Source: Candidatus Nitrospira kreftii
GTDB lineage: Bacteria; Nitrospirota; Nitrospiria; Nitrospirales; Nitrospiraceae
Length of the DNA stretch: 64,000 nucleotides
Direction: 5' to 3'
Assembly (NCBI GenBank): GCA_014058405.1
Contig: CP047423.1
Span: 1,488,001 to 1,552,000 of the forward strand
The position numbers and the translations under genes were made by a program. Under the pieces are notes generated by a model. The model made no database searches, was not told the DNA's origin, and was given only the letters and a program-made list of their open reading frames with translations. This document shows positions 17,346 through 25,274 of the stretch, one piece after another. The stretch's first letter is position 1, and each line of letters starts with the position of its first letter.

Positions 17346-18719
17346 ATGAAAAATCCGTGGATCATCGTATTGGTTCTGCTTTTCGTGGTTGGGCAGTGGT
17401 TTGGGCCGTGCTCTCCTCATTCTATTTCTATCGCGCAGGCTCAATTGGGGAAGCCCGAAGGGCTCTATTACAAATCGTGGGCGATCATAATTGGGATTGA
17501 GAATTATGTGCTAGCACCGCCAATCGCCGGAGCGATCAATGACGCGAAGAAAGTCGCTGACACATTTCGGCAGTTAGGATTCGAAGAAGTTGTAGAGGTC
17601 TATGACAAGGACGCAAGCGCTCGACGGCTGCATCAGCTCTTAAACGACATGTTACCGAGAAAAGTTGGGCGCATGGATCGACTCGTGATTTTCTATGTGG
17701 GCCATACCGGCTCGATGCTAGACTCTGATGGGCAGGATCGAGGGTATCTTGTGCCGATCGACGCACCAATCAATAACCTGGCAAAGTCAGTCACAGTGGA
17801 ACAGCTCAAAGAGTTTACGAGGCGGTCCGCCTCGAAGCACACACTGTTGATTCTGGACGCTCCGATCTATGGATGGGAAACCACCATACCGCAGGAGCTT
17901 ACTCTGGAAGGGCGGCTCAGTCCGGAATCGGAGACCGAGCGCCGCGCGGTGCAAGTGATTAGTGCTGCCAGGAAGGGGGAAGTTTCGGCGCGCCCCTATA
18001 ACAGTAGTCGCTTTGTTCAGACTCTAGTGAAAGGACTGTCAGGAGCGGCGGATCTCGACAAGAACGGCTGGCTCATGGCATCCGAACTAGGCACCTATCT
18101 CGTCCAGCAAGTCGGAGCGGTGTCCAACGGCATGCAACTGCCGACCAGTCTACGCATTGAGGGCGATGGAGATACCGTGTTAGTCGAAGGACGTAAGGCT
18201 GCTTTTCTCCTGGGTGCCGAGCCCCAGACTCCGTCTGAACGACAACAGGAGGCAAAGGCTCAATACGAACGTGCCTTTGCGCTGCTCCAGGAGGGAAAGG
18301 CGACCGAAGAGGCACTCGAGCGATTAAATCGCGCGATTGCTTACGATCCCACCTATGGCGACGCCTATGTACTCAAGAGCTATGTTCGATTGGAAGTGCT
18401 CCAAGACCTTGATGAAGCCTTGAATGCCGGTCTGCTCGCTGTGGAGTATGCGCCAGGAAATCCAGATTCCTATTATACGCTTGGCTTAATCTACGAAAAG
18501 CGTGGCAAGTTTGCAGATGCTGAGGTGGCGTTCCAGCAAGCGTTGCGTGCGGACAACACCTATCAGGATGTGTACTTCGCTTTAGGGACGTTATATGCGG
18601 ATCACCTCAACGATCAGCAGAAGTCGGTCGAGGCATTTCGGCGGTACCTAGAGCTGGGCGGCGCCCATGATCGAGCTCGTGCAGTTGTGGGTCAAGCCGA
18701 TCGCACACCAAAGCCTTAG
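17346..18719 (+). CDS. Caspase-fold (peptidase C14) protein with TPRs, catalytic Cys missing
   Basis: The 457-residue exported protein has a signal peptide (WIIVLVLLFVVGQWFGPC) and a caspase-like domain: KSWAIIIGIENY, the His strand FYVGHTGS with His120, and the strand LLILDAPIYG at residues 168-176. Active caspase homologues read DACYSG here; Pro173 stands where the Cys should be, so proteolysis by the standard mechanism is not expected. Residues from about 290 form tetratricopeptide repeats (YGDAYVLKSYVRLE, PDSYYTLGLIYEKRGKFADA), a protein-binding module. It is probably a periplasmic scaffold or pseudo-enzyme. It ends 310 bases before a set of lipoprotein genes. Confidence 0.85.
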   Translation: MKNPWIIVLVLLFVVGQWFGPCSPHSISIAQAQLGKPEGLYYKSWAIIIGIENYVLAPPIAGAINDAKKVADTFRQLGFEEVVEVYDKDASARRLHQLLNDMLPRKVGRMDRLVIFYVGHTGSMLDSDGQDRGYLVPIDAPINNLAKSVTVEQLKEFTRRSASKHTLLILDAPIYGWETTIPQELTLEGRLSPESETERRAVQVISAARKGEVSARPYNSSRFVQTLVKGLSGAADLDKNGWLMASELGTYLVQQVGAVSNGMQLPTSLRIEGDGDTVLVEGRKAAFLLGAEPQTPSERQQEAKAQYERAFALLQEGKATEEALERLNRAIAYDPTYGDAYVLKSYVRLEVLQDLDEALNAGLLAVEYAPGNPDSYYTLGLIYEKRGKFADAEVAFQQALRADNTYQDVYFALGTLYADHLNDQQKSVEAFRRYLELGGAHDRARAVVGQADRTPKP

Positions 18720-18886
18720 TCTGTTTCTCCCCCTTTGAGATACCCCAGTCCGATCTTCACTGCACGACGGGTGATTTCCGCCCAGCGTGTTTGTGGATAG
18801 GCTGACAGGATCGCGGCGGTGGCCGGGTCCTGGATATCAAGATTTCTAATCCGAAGAATGCCGTCGTCAATCTGAATGTCTGCCAC
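18716..18886 (-). CDS. Small hypothetical protein, 56 residues
   Basis: A GTG at 18886 is preceded by AAGGAGGAGCT, a strong ribosome site. The frame runs 56 codons (MADIQIDDGILRIRNLDI... ending KGGETD) to a TAA that overlaps the last three bases of the convergent caspase-like gene. Composition is protein-like and soluble. No family recognised. The ribosome site is the main support. Confidence 0.6.
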   Translation of the reverse strand: MADIQIDDGILRIRNLDIQDPATAAILSAYPQTRWAEITRRAVKIGLGYLKGGETD

Positions 18887-18934
18887 AGCTCCTCCTTCTT
18901 ATCAACCGTAAGGAAGCTCGAAGCGAGCCTTGCG

Positions 18935-18963
18935 TTGACTGATTAAATACCCCATGTTAGCAT
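18935..18963 (+). promoter_or_regulatory. Putative promoter of the lipoprotein cluster
   Basis: TTGACT (18935-18940), a 17-base spacer and TAGCAT (18958-18963) give a reasonable sigma-70 promoter 65 bases before the first lipoprotein gene. The four lipoprotein genes that follow are closely spaced and could all use it. Confidence 0.45.
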
Positions 18964-19028
18964 GATCCAACATTTTTTACCTGTATTCTATGCCTACGGA
19001 AAAGTATTTAAACAGAAGGAGGATGGTC

Positions 19029-19595
19029 ATGCTCAGATCACAACTGCTTCCCTCAAAGCTGGTCGGCCTCAGTCTTACGGTCCTGCTGATGGGGACACTT
19101 GTGGCTTGTGGCGGTCCCCCGAAATGGGTCCAGCATGGATCCGGCGCCTTTAATGAAAAAGACAGCAAAGCTTTTTATGGAGTGGGAGCGGTATCCGGAG
19201 TACGCAATGCCCCGCTCGCATGGGATACGGCAGAGAATCGCGGTAGAGCAGAAATTGCCAAGACATTCGAAACCTATACCGGATACTTGATGAGAGATTA
19301 TGCCGCCTCAACAACGGCAGGCGATTTTACTCGGAATACCGAAGAGCAAAATGTCGAGAGAGCCATTAAGACCATCACGACCACGACGTTGAGTGGAGTT
19401 CGGAAAATGGACCAGTATCTAGATCCAAAGACTAACACATATTATGTCTTGACCAAGTTGAGTTTGGAAGATATGAAGAGCAATCTGGAACAGGCCAAAG
19501 AACTCAACAGCCAAGTTCGGGACTTCGTGCGGAAAAACGCGGATCGCTTGTTTGAGAGGCTGGAGAAAGAAGAAGAAAAGCGAGGCATCCAGTGA
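19029..19595 (+). CDS. LPP20-like lipoprotein
   Basis: The 189-residue product has a type II signal peptide ending in the lipobox LVACG, so the mature protein is lipid-anchored. The N-terminal mature part PPKWVQHGSGAF...FYGVGAVSGV followed by AENRGRAEIAKTFETY matches the LPP20/FlgT-N type domain (Trp start, GVG, then a helix of alternating Ala/Arg). The rest is helical and charged. The ATG at 19029 is favoured because AGGAGG lies 6-8 bases upstream. The next gene starts 40 bases after it. Function is unknown. Confidence 0.75.
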   Translation: MLRSQLLPSKLVGLSLTVLLMGTLVACGGPPKWVQHGSGAFNEKDSKAFYGVGAVSGVRNAPLAWDTAENRGRAEIAKTFETYTGYLMRDYAASTTAGDFTRNTEEQNVERAIKTITTTTLSGVRKMDQYLDPKTNTYYVLTKLSLEDMKSNLEQAKELNSQVRDFVRKNADRLFERLEKEEEKRGIQ

Positions 19596-19635
19596 TTGTT
19601 GTGAGACAGACCTTCACTCCTTGCGGAGGTGGATT

Positions 19636-20247
19636 GTGATTCAACGGCCCAATTCTTCTCTTCTGGTCATGATGACTACTGTCCTTGCATTGTCTGGCTG
19701 TGGACACGAAACAAAAGTGACTCGGGTCGACACGGGGGTCATCACTGATTTGAGCGGGAGATGGAATGATACGGATTCCCGGATGGTAGCGGAAGCCATG
19801 GTCAAAGATGCCCTTCAATACCCTTGGCTCGGGAATTTTGAAAAGTTGACGAAACGTCAACCCGTCGTTGTTGTAGGAACTGTCGTGAATAGTAGTCACG
19901 AACATATCAGCGTACAGACCTTTATCACGGATTTGGAACGAGAACTTACCAATTCTCAGAAAGTCACGTTTGTGGCCGGCAAAGGCGAGCGCGACGAGGT
20001 TCGAACCGAACGAAAAGAGCAGGCGATCTACGCGAGTGAAGAGACTCAGAAGGCCCCCGGGAAGGAAACGGGGGCCGATTTCATGATGAAGGGCACGATT
20101 GCCACCATTCTCGATGAAGCCGATGGGACCAAAGCGGTCTTCTATCAGGTTGACCTTCAGATGATTGATTTGGAGAGTAATGCTAAGGTCTGGTATGGGC
20201 AAAAGAAGATCAAGAAGGTGGTCGAAAAGAAGCGCACAGTCTTTTAG
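19636..20247 (+). CDS. LpoB-like lipoprotein (penicillin-binding protein activator family)
   Basis: The 203-residue protein has a lipobox LSGCG after a short signal peptide. The following domain shows TDLSGRWNDTDSRMVAEAMVKD, VVVVGTVVNSSHEHISVQTFITDLE and a late GADFMMKGTI...YQVDLQMIDLESNAKVWYG. That pattern is the LpoB/YcfM fold, whose E. coli member stimulates the peptidoglycan synthase PBP1b from the outer membrane. The GTG at 19636 has GCGGAGGTGG just upstream. In this genus the partner need not be a PBP. Confidence 0.8.
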   Translation: MIQRPNSSLLVMMTTVLALSGCGHETKVTRVDTGVITDLSGRWNDTDSRMVAEAMVKDALQYPWLGNFEKLTKRQPVVVVGTVVNSSHEHISVQTFITDLERELTNSQKVTFVAGKGERDEVRTERKEQAIYASEETQKAPGKETGADFMMKGTIATILDEADGTKAVFYQVDLQMIDLESNAKVWYGQKKIKKVVEKKRTVF

Positions 20248-20262
20248 CATCCTCGGACACTG

Positions 20263-21747
20263 TTGAGACCATTCCTCCCACGGTTGGCCCCCGAGGGTTC
20301 TGTGCAGTGGGGCGCCACCACTCTAATCTCCTCGGTCTTGTTTATTTTTATCATCATGTTTTTGACCGGGTGCGGTCCTTCGGTCAGTCACTACCTGTTA
20401 ATCGAACAAAGCTTACATGCCGGTGACCCGCACCGGGCTGCAGCTATCGTTGAGCAAACTGAGAAAGAGTACGGAGCGAAGGGGCGACTTCTGTATGCGA
20501 TGGATCGAGGTATGGTGTTGCAGTTGGCGGGACAGTACGAGCAAAGCAATGCGTCGCTCGACAGGGCCGAAGAGGAAATCGAGCGACTCTATACGAGGAG
20601 CATCCGATCTGAAACGGCCGCCTTTCTAACCAATGATAACGCCTTACCGTATGAAGGGGATGCCTACGAGCATGTGATGGTCAATGTGATCAAGGCCCTG
20701 AACTACGCGGCACAGGGGCAACTGCAAGAAGCTCTGGTTGAGGTGCGTCGTGTCGACCATCGCCTGAATGTGTTGGGTGATAGGATCAAGGAATCAGACA
20801 AGTATCGAAATGACGGATTTGCCCGATACCTGAGCGGCATCTTGTATGAGGCTGCCGGAGATCTTAACAATGCGTTCATTGCCTATCGGAATGCCTATGA
20901 GGCGTATGGTTCCATGCGTGGATGGTCGAAGATGTCCTCCCCTCTATCCTTGCGAGGAGACCTCCTGCGCACAGCTGAGGCGCTGGGCCTGATGACGGAA
21001 TTCGAGGCGTACCGACAGGCATTCCCAGATGTGGTATGGGACCCTGTTTCCTCTGTCCAGCAATCAGCTCAAGTCGTGATGATCAGCTATAATGGGCGGG
21101 CTCCCAGAAAAGAGGACCTGTTGCTCGATCTGCCGATCGGTCTTGATGCCGTACAGTTAGTTTTGCTAAATAGAGGAGTTTTCTATCATCCTTATCAGAG
21201 AAATCGCGTTACAGACAGCGTGCTCTACGGACTCAATGGACAGGTGGTTCGGGTAGCGATTCCACAATTAGTTCGACAAAAAACTCAGGTTCCGTTTGAA
21301 CAGATGACATTGACCGATTCGATTGGTCGTTCCGTGACCGTACGATCGGAGTTGGCTCAAAACGTGACCGCTCTGGCGGACAAGAGCCTATCAGAGCGTC
21401 TGCCGGCGATTACCGTGAAGGCACTCGCTCGAGCCGCGACCAAATTCGCGATGGCAGAGGGAATCACTCGAGGCGCCCAACATGCTGCGGGCAGGGATGC
21501 TGCTCCCTGGGTCGGACTTCTTGTGGAGCTGCTCACCAAGGGGATCGCAGTGGCGTCGGAAGAAGCCGATAAGCGAAGCTGGCAGACCTTACCTGATGAA
21601 ATTCACGTGGCCAGAGCGTGGGTCTCACCCGGTCAGTATCGCGTGTCCATTCAACCGTCTGGACACAGGTTGATGGGGATGGATGGACAGGCACTATCAC
21701 TGGTTGCCGGTCAGACAATGTTCATTATACAGCGTGTAATGCAATGA
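20263..21747 (+). CDS. COG3014-like TPR lipoprotein
   Basis: The 494-residue protein has a type II signal (VLFIFIIMFLTGCG) and then helical repeats resembling TPRs (GRLLYAMDRGMVLQLAGQYEQS, YLSGILYEAAGDLNNAFIAYRNAY). It ends in a beta-rich part (WVSPGQYRVSIQPSGHR). The combination matches the uncharacterised COG3014 family. The start used is a TTG at 20263; a GTG at 20302 would shorten the leader by 13 residues and also fits a lipoprotein signal. It sits 15 bases after the LpoB-like gene and overlaps the next gene by 4 bases. Confidence 0.75.
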   Translation: MRPFLPRLAPEGSVQWGATTLISSVLFIFIIMFLTGCGPSVSHYLLIEQSLHAGDPHRAAAIVEQTEKEYGAKGRLLYAMDRGMVLQLAGQYEQSNASLDRAEEEIERLYTRSIRSETAAFLTNDNALPYEGDAYEHVMVNVIKALNYAAQGQLQEALVEVRRVDHRLNVLGDRIKESDKYRNDGFARYLSGILYEAAGDLNNAFIAYRNAYEAYGSMRGWSKMSSPLSLRGDLLRTAEALGLMTEFEAYRQAFPDVVWDPVSSVQQSAQVVMISYNGRAPRKEDLLLDLPIGLDAVQLVLLNRGVFYHPYQRNRVTDSVLYGLNGQVVRVAIPQLVRQKTQVPFEQMTLTDSIGRSVTVRSELAQNVTALADKSLSERLPAITVKALARAATKFAMAEGITRGAQHAAGRDAAPWVGLLVELLTKGIAVASEEADKRSWQTLPDEIHVARAWVSPGQYRVSIQPSGHRLMGMDGQALSLVAGQTMFIIQRVMQ

Positions 21748-22883
21748 TCGACCTGCGTGGATCGATTCGCGGTCATGGGATGGCGATCAGCCTCTGTCTG
21801 TGTAGTGTGGCATTTATGATGAGCGGATGTACCTGGGTGCTTGGAAAGGGGAAGCCCACGTGGGTCGATGGTCGAACCTTGGAATATCCTTCTGCACAAT
21901 ATCTGACAGGGGTTGGACGAGCAGAGAATCGGAGGAGCGCCGAGGATCAGGCCTATGCGGCGGTAGCGCGCATCTTCAAAGCGGAAGTGGCTGCGCAGGC
22001 GAGAGACCAGGAGTCCTACGAGGTCATTGAAAATGATGACATCGCGAACACCAAACGGCGGCTGACGATCGACAGCGTGACGCGAGTATCGACCGAGAAG
22101 GTGCTTGAAAATGTCGGCATCATAGACAACTGGTATGACTCAGACCACGAGTTGCATTTCGCGCTGGCTGCGATGAATCGGTCGCAGGCTGAAGCATCGT
22201 TGCTGGACAAGGTTGTGGCGTTGGATCAGGCGATCACGGCGGAGATCACTGAGGCCCGGCAAGCAACCAACAAGCTTGTCAAGGTTCGTGCCCTCCGAAA
22301 GGCCGGTCGGAACATGATACTGCGAGAGGCCTATAACACAGATTTACGTGTGATTCGTCTCAGCGGGCAAGGGACTCCCTCCGCCTATCGAGCGAACGAG
22401 CTATTCCGCGAGTTGGAGCAATTTCTTGCTACGAATCTGGTGATTGCTGTACAAGTGTCGGGCGACCAGGCAGAGCTGGCCCAGCGTGCGCTCATCGAAG
22501 GGCTCCTTCGAGAGGGTCTGCACGTGGCGACGAAAGTAGGTGGGGCTGACGCCGACTCTCTGGAATTACTCGTCAGCGGCACCGTGCGACTCCTTCCCAT
22601 CGATGTGGGTGACCCACAGTTCACGTACGTTCGATGGTGCGGCGATTTCAAAGTTGTGGATTTTGCCACGCGACAAGTGGTTGGGACGGTTGCCCGTGGT
22701 GGAAGGGAAGGACACCTGACGCAGCATGAAGCGACTGCTAAGACGCTTCGTGTGATGCAGCAAGTAGTGTCGTCCGAAGTGGCGAAAGCCATCGCCGCAC
22801 ACATTTTCGACGACGATGCTCTTCAGGTCGCGACTGAATCGTCGTCCGGTTGTCCACGAGAAAAATCAACGGTGAGTCCGTGA
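21744..22883 (+). CDS. LPP20-domain lipoprotein, long form
   Basis: The start ATGA overlaps the previous stop. The 379-residue product has a lipobox FMMSGC and a mature start PTWVDGRTLEYPSAQYLTGVG followed by ENRRSAEDQAYAAVARIF. This is the same LPP20-type domain as in the first gene of the cluster. The second half (VIAVQVSGDQAELAQRALIE, LELLVSGTVRLLP) resembles a domain that forms periplasmic assembly platforms in FlgT-like proteins, but similarity is weak. It closes the four-lipoprotein set. Confidence 0.7.
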   Translation: MIDLRGSIRGHGMAISLCLCSVAFMMSGCTWVLGKGKPTWVDGRTLEYPSAQYLTGVGRAENRRSAEDQAYAAVARIFKAEVAAQARDQESYEVIENDDIANTKRRLTIDSVTRVSTEKVLENVGIIDNWYDSDHELHFALAAMNRSQAEASLLDKVVALDQAITAEITEARQATNKLVKVRALRKAGRNMILREAYNTDLRVIRLSGQGTPSAYRANELFRELEQFLATNLVIAVQVSGDQAELAQRALIEGLLREGLHVATKVGGADADSLELLVSGTVRLLPIDVGDPQFTYVRWCGDFKVVDFATRQVVGTVARGGREGHLTQHEATAKTLRVMQQVVSSEVAKAIAAHIFDDDALQVATESSSGCPREKSTVSP

Positions 22884-22908
22884 GTGAACGTTCATGTAGA
22901 AGGAGGCA

Positions 22909-23184
22909 ATGATCGTGAAAAAATCAGATGAACTGTCTGTCAGTCGTGCTCCACGCAGTCGGGGTAGAGGGCTGACCAAGTCCGGGCAAAAGGTTTCAAG
23001 CCGACTGGCGAAACGACGCTTGAATGACCGTCTGAAGGAAGACACCGTGTCGTTCAATCAGGGTAATTTGGCCGATACTTTTCGTAAGGAAGGGTATGAA
23101 GAGGTGCCACTCGATGAATTGCAGGACCGGCTCTCCAAGCTCCAAGGGCCGCTGGCCGAGATCATTCTGAAGGGGAGGGTATAA
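22909..23184 (+). CDS. Putative antitoxin of a PIN-domain module
   Basis: A 91-residue basic protein with AGGAGG upstream of its ATG. The N-terminal 45 residues are rich in Arg, Lys and Ser; the C-terminal part (GYEEVPLDELQDRLSKLQGPLAEIIL) is an amphipathic helix that could cap a toxin. It lies 5 bases before a PIN-domain gene, the order of VapB-VapC pairs. The family is not recognised, so the antitoxin call rests on position and size. Confidence 0.55.
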   Translation: MIVKKSDELSVSRAPRSRGRGLTKSGQKVSSRLAKRRLNDRLKEDTVSFNQGNLADTFRKEGYEEVPLDELQDRLSKLQGPLAEIILKGRV

Positions 23185-23189
23185 CAGAG

Positions 23190-23633
23190 ATGCCGTATTA
23201 CTATTTTGATTCAACCGCGCTGGTGAAGCGTTACAGTATGGAGCGAGGTACGCGGATCGTGAATAAGTTGATGGTGAAACGCGGGAAGGTGGCGATCGTT
23301 CCGACGTGGTCCGTCACGGACTTCTACGCGATCCTGTGTGCACGTGCACAAGAGGGAAAGATTACGCGGGATGATTGTTACTCTGTCTTGCATAAATTCG
23401 AGATCGAGTCCAAACAGGGGCTCTATCAGTTTATCACCCCGAGAGTAGAGACCTATCTTGCAACTAAGGAATTGGTCTTAGAGTATCCGTTCCTCCGATC
23501 GCCTCAAGTGATGCACCTAGCATTAGCCTTGGAGCTGAAGCCGTTACGACTAACTGTTGTCAGTGCGGACACGCAACTCTTAGCTGCGTCAAAAACCGCG
23601 GGGCTCCACATTATTAATCCGGCAGAGGACTAG
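23190..23633 (+). CDS. PIN-domain protein (VapC-like), altered acidic residues
   Basis: The 147-residue protein starts YYYFDSTALVKRYSMERG, the PIN N-terminus with the first catalytic Asp. It ends with VVSADTQLLAAS carrying the last Asp. Between them the usual Glu position falls in WSVTDFYAIL (Asp instead) and the usual DA-x-H-L-A reads SPQVMHLALAL, where Gln replaces Asp. Normal VapC uses four acidic residues to bind Mg2+ for RNA cleavage. The toxin may be weak or inactive. Confidence 0.75.
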   Translation: MPYYYFDSTALVKRYSMERGTRIVNKLMVKRGKVAIVPTWSVTDFYAILCARAQEGKITRDDCYSVLHKFEIESKQGLYQFITPRVETYLATKELVLEYPFLRSPQVMHLALALELKPLRLTVVSADTQLLAASKTAGLHIINPAED

Positions 23634-23663
23634 CAGTATCGATGGCTTTGGACAGTCTCGTGC

Positions 23664-24536
23664 TCAGCCGGTTCTGATATTGACTGGTCGCCCAGAAGTT
23701 ACCTCTTCCGAGGCTTGCTGAAGAAGGTCGAGAACAGCCCGGTTCCATCCGGCAGGGCCGATGTCTGGCGCACGAATGAGGTTTGGGAGATTGATGTCCG
23801 GATCATACGACCCGTCTGGCTTTTGCACCAACACTGGATGATCAACCGAAAGTAACAGAGGAAGATCGTTGAGGCTATCACCGATGCCGATGGTTTCGAA
23901 ATCCGGCAGGTCGCGTTCTCGTCCTTGTCGCTTGTAACAGCGGAGAAGAATTTCAGCGGCCCGCCCTTTGTCGTTATTTCCGGTCAAGTGAAAGAAGCGT
24001 CCCCCTCTCGTCCAGTTCAACCCGCGAGTCACAATCTGACGGCAGATTTCCTCGATCAGCTTCGGAGGACCGTTGACCAAGAACGGCTCATCAAACTCCC
24101 GAAGCATGGCCCGTAGCGCATCTTCACGCGAAAGCCCCGTCGTCGCCATGGTCTCATCGACCGAAAGGTCACCGAACCCTCGGAGTGGGGTTCCCACTGC
24201 ATCTTCAATTTGCCTCAATACGTCGCGGAGGAGGGCATAGGGTGTGCCTAACTCGATGACATGATACGAGGAACGGCGACGTGATCGTTCCGGCGTGAAG
24301 TCAAAAATCTCAAACGGGACATACACCGCCGCTCCGTTCTCAACGATAAAGGGGGCCTGGTGATCCAATTGTTCTCGAAGCGGTTCCATCTCGGCACGAG
24401 TCTTTCCTGAGACCAAAATGACCGGAATGTTCTTTGCGCGGAGCACGTCGATCGCCGGCTTTGCTTCGTCGAACGAGTACGTGGTGCTGTCTAAGAGCGA
24501 ACCGTCCAGATCCGTGAATAATAGGAACCGTGACAT
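23664..24536 (-). CDS. HAD-family glucosyl/mannosyl-3-phosphoglycerate phosphatase
   Basis: The 290-residue protein has HAD motif I FTDLDGSLLD, motif II VSGKTRAE and the acidic motif IV GIGDSLNDLPLL. The MPGP-type cap region lies between them (VENGAAVYVP, FFHLTGNNDKGRAAEILL). The family removes phosphate from mannosyl- or glucosyl-3-phosphoglycerate, giving mannosylglycerate or glucosylglycerate, compatible solutes against salt and heat stress. It follows the synthase and a membrane protein in one operon. The sugar specificity cannot be settled from sequence. Confidence 0.85.
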   Translation of the reverse strand: MSRFLLFTDLDGSLLDSTTYSFDEAKPAIDVLRAKNIPVILVSGKTRAEMEPLREQLDHQAPFIVENGAAVYVPFEIFDFTPERSRRRSSYHVIELGTPYALLRDVLRQIEDAVGTPLRGFGDLSVDETMATTGLSREDALRAMLREFDEPFLVNGPPKLIEEICRQIVTRGLNWTRGGRFFHLTGNNDKGRAAEILLRCYKRQGRERDLPDFETIGIGDSLNDLPLLLSVDHPVLVQKPDGSYDPDINLPNLIRAPDIGPAGWNRAVLDLLQQASEEVTSGRPVNIRTG

Positions 24537-24541
24537 AGGCG

Positions 24542-25249
24542 TTAAAGATGTCGTAAGTTTTCGTTGATCTGTGCCCGGGAATGTCTCCCCAGACGTCGTT
24601 CCAAGAACTCTTTTGCCAGCTCCTGTCCTCCCAACCCTAAGGCAAGAGCAGCAGCCAGCACAAGGCCTCCCCAGCTAATACCGAATCCAACGACGACGAT
24701 ATGCCGGGCAATCCTGAGTTGTTCGAGTGCCATGGCGATCGCCAACAACTGAATGCCCCATCGTGTTCCGAGAGCGACCCACTGAGCTGGCGGTATGCCT
24801 GCATTGACCGCGGCGATAAGCACGGCCTGAGAAGCAAAATTCGAGATGAGATAGCCGGCGATTCCGATGACGGCGGCGGTGATCACATGCGGAAGATACG
24901 ACAACAGCGAGCGGGCCGCTTCATTGATCGGCGTCACGTTGAGCGCACCAAGCGAAGCCGCAATGGCGAGCATCACGATGAGCCAATATGTGATACGGCC
25001 GATGATGTAAGACGGATCAGCTTTCATGCCCCCTCTCAGGAGCACCGCCGCAAGGCCGATGCGACCGCAGATCCGATCTAAACCGACGACGCGAAGCAGC
25101 CGTTCCATCAAATGGCCGATCCCCCACGCTACACCAAGGCCAGCAAGCAGAAGAATGAGCATAGACAGGAGATGAGGCACGATCGCGAGGAGGTATCCTG
25201 CGAGGTCAGCCACAGGTCCGAGTACTGTCTGTTCCCAGCTTGATGTCAT
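24542..25249 (-). CDS. Membrane protein with conserved TM-helix repeats (small mechanosensitive-channel-like)
   Basis: The 235-residue protein has about five hydrophobic segments (LLAIVPHLLSMLILLLAGLG; YWLIVMLAIAASLGAL; VITAAVIGIAGYLIS; WGIQLLAIAMALEQL; ISWGGLVLAAALALGLGG). The endings GLGGQELAKEF and TRWGIQLLAIAMALEQL resemble the TM_helix family of MscS-related channels but the C-terminal cytoplasmic cage is lacking. ATG at 25249 is used because GAGAGAGA precedes it. It lies between synthase and phosphatase genes of a compatible-solute pathway, so release of the solute on osmotic downshock is plausible but inferred. Confidence 0.75.
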   Translation of the reverse strand: MTSSWEQTVLGPVADLAGYLLAIVPHLLSMLILLLAGLGVAWGIGHLMERLLRVVGLDRICGRIGLAAVLLRGGMKADPSYIIGRITYWLIVMLAIAASLGALNVTPINEAARSLLSYLPHVITAAVIGIAGYLISNFASQAVLIAAVNAGIPPAQWVALGTRWGIQLLAIAMALEQLRIARHIVVVGFGISWGGLVLAAALALGLGGQELAKEFLERRLGRHSRAQINENLRHL

Positions 25250-25274
25250 GTCTCTCTCGTGATGTGGAGGTTGT

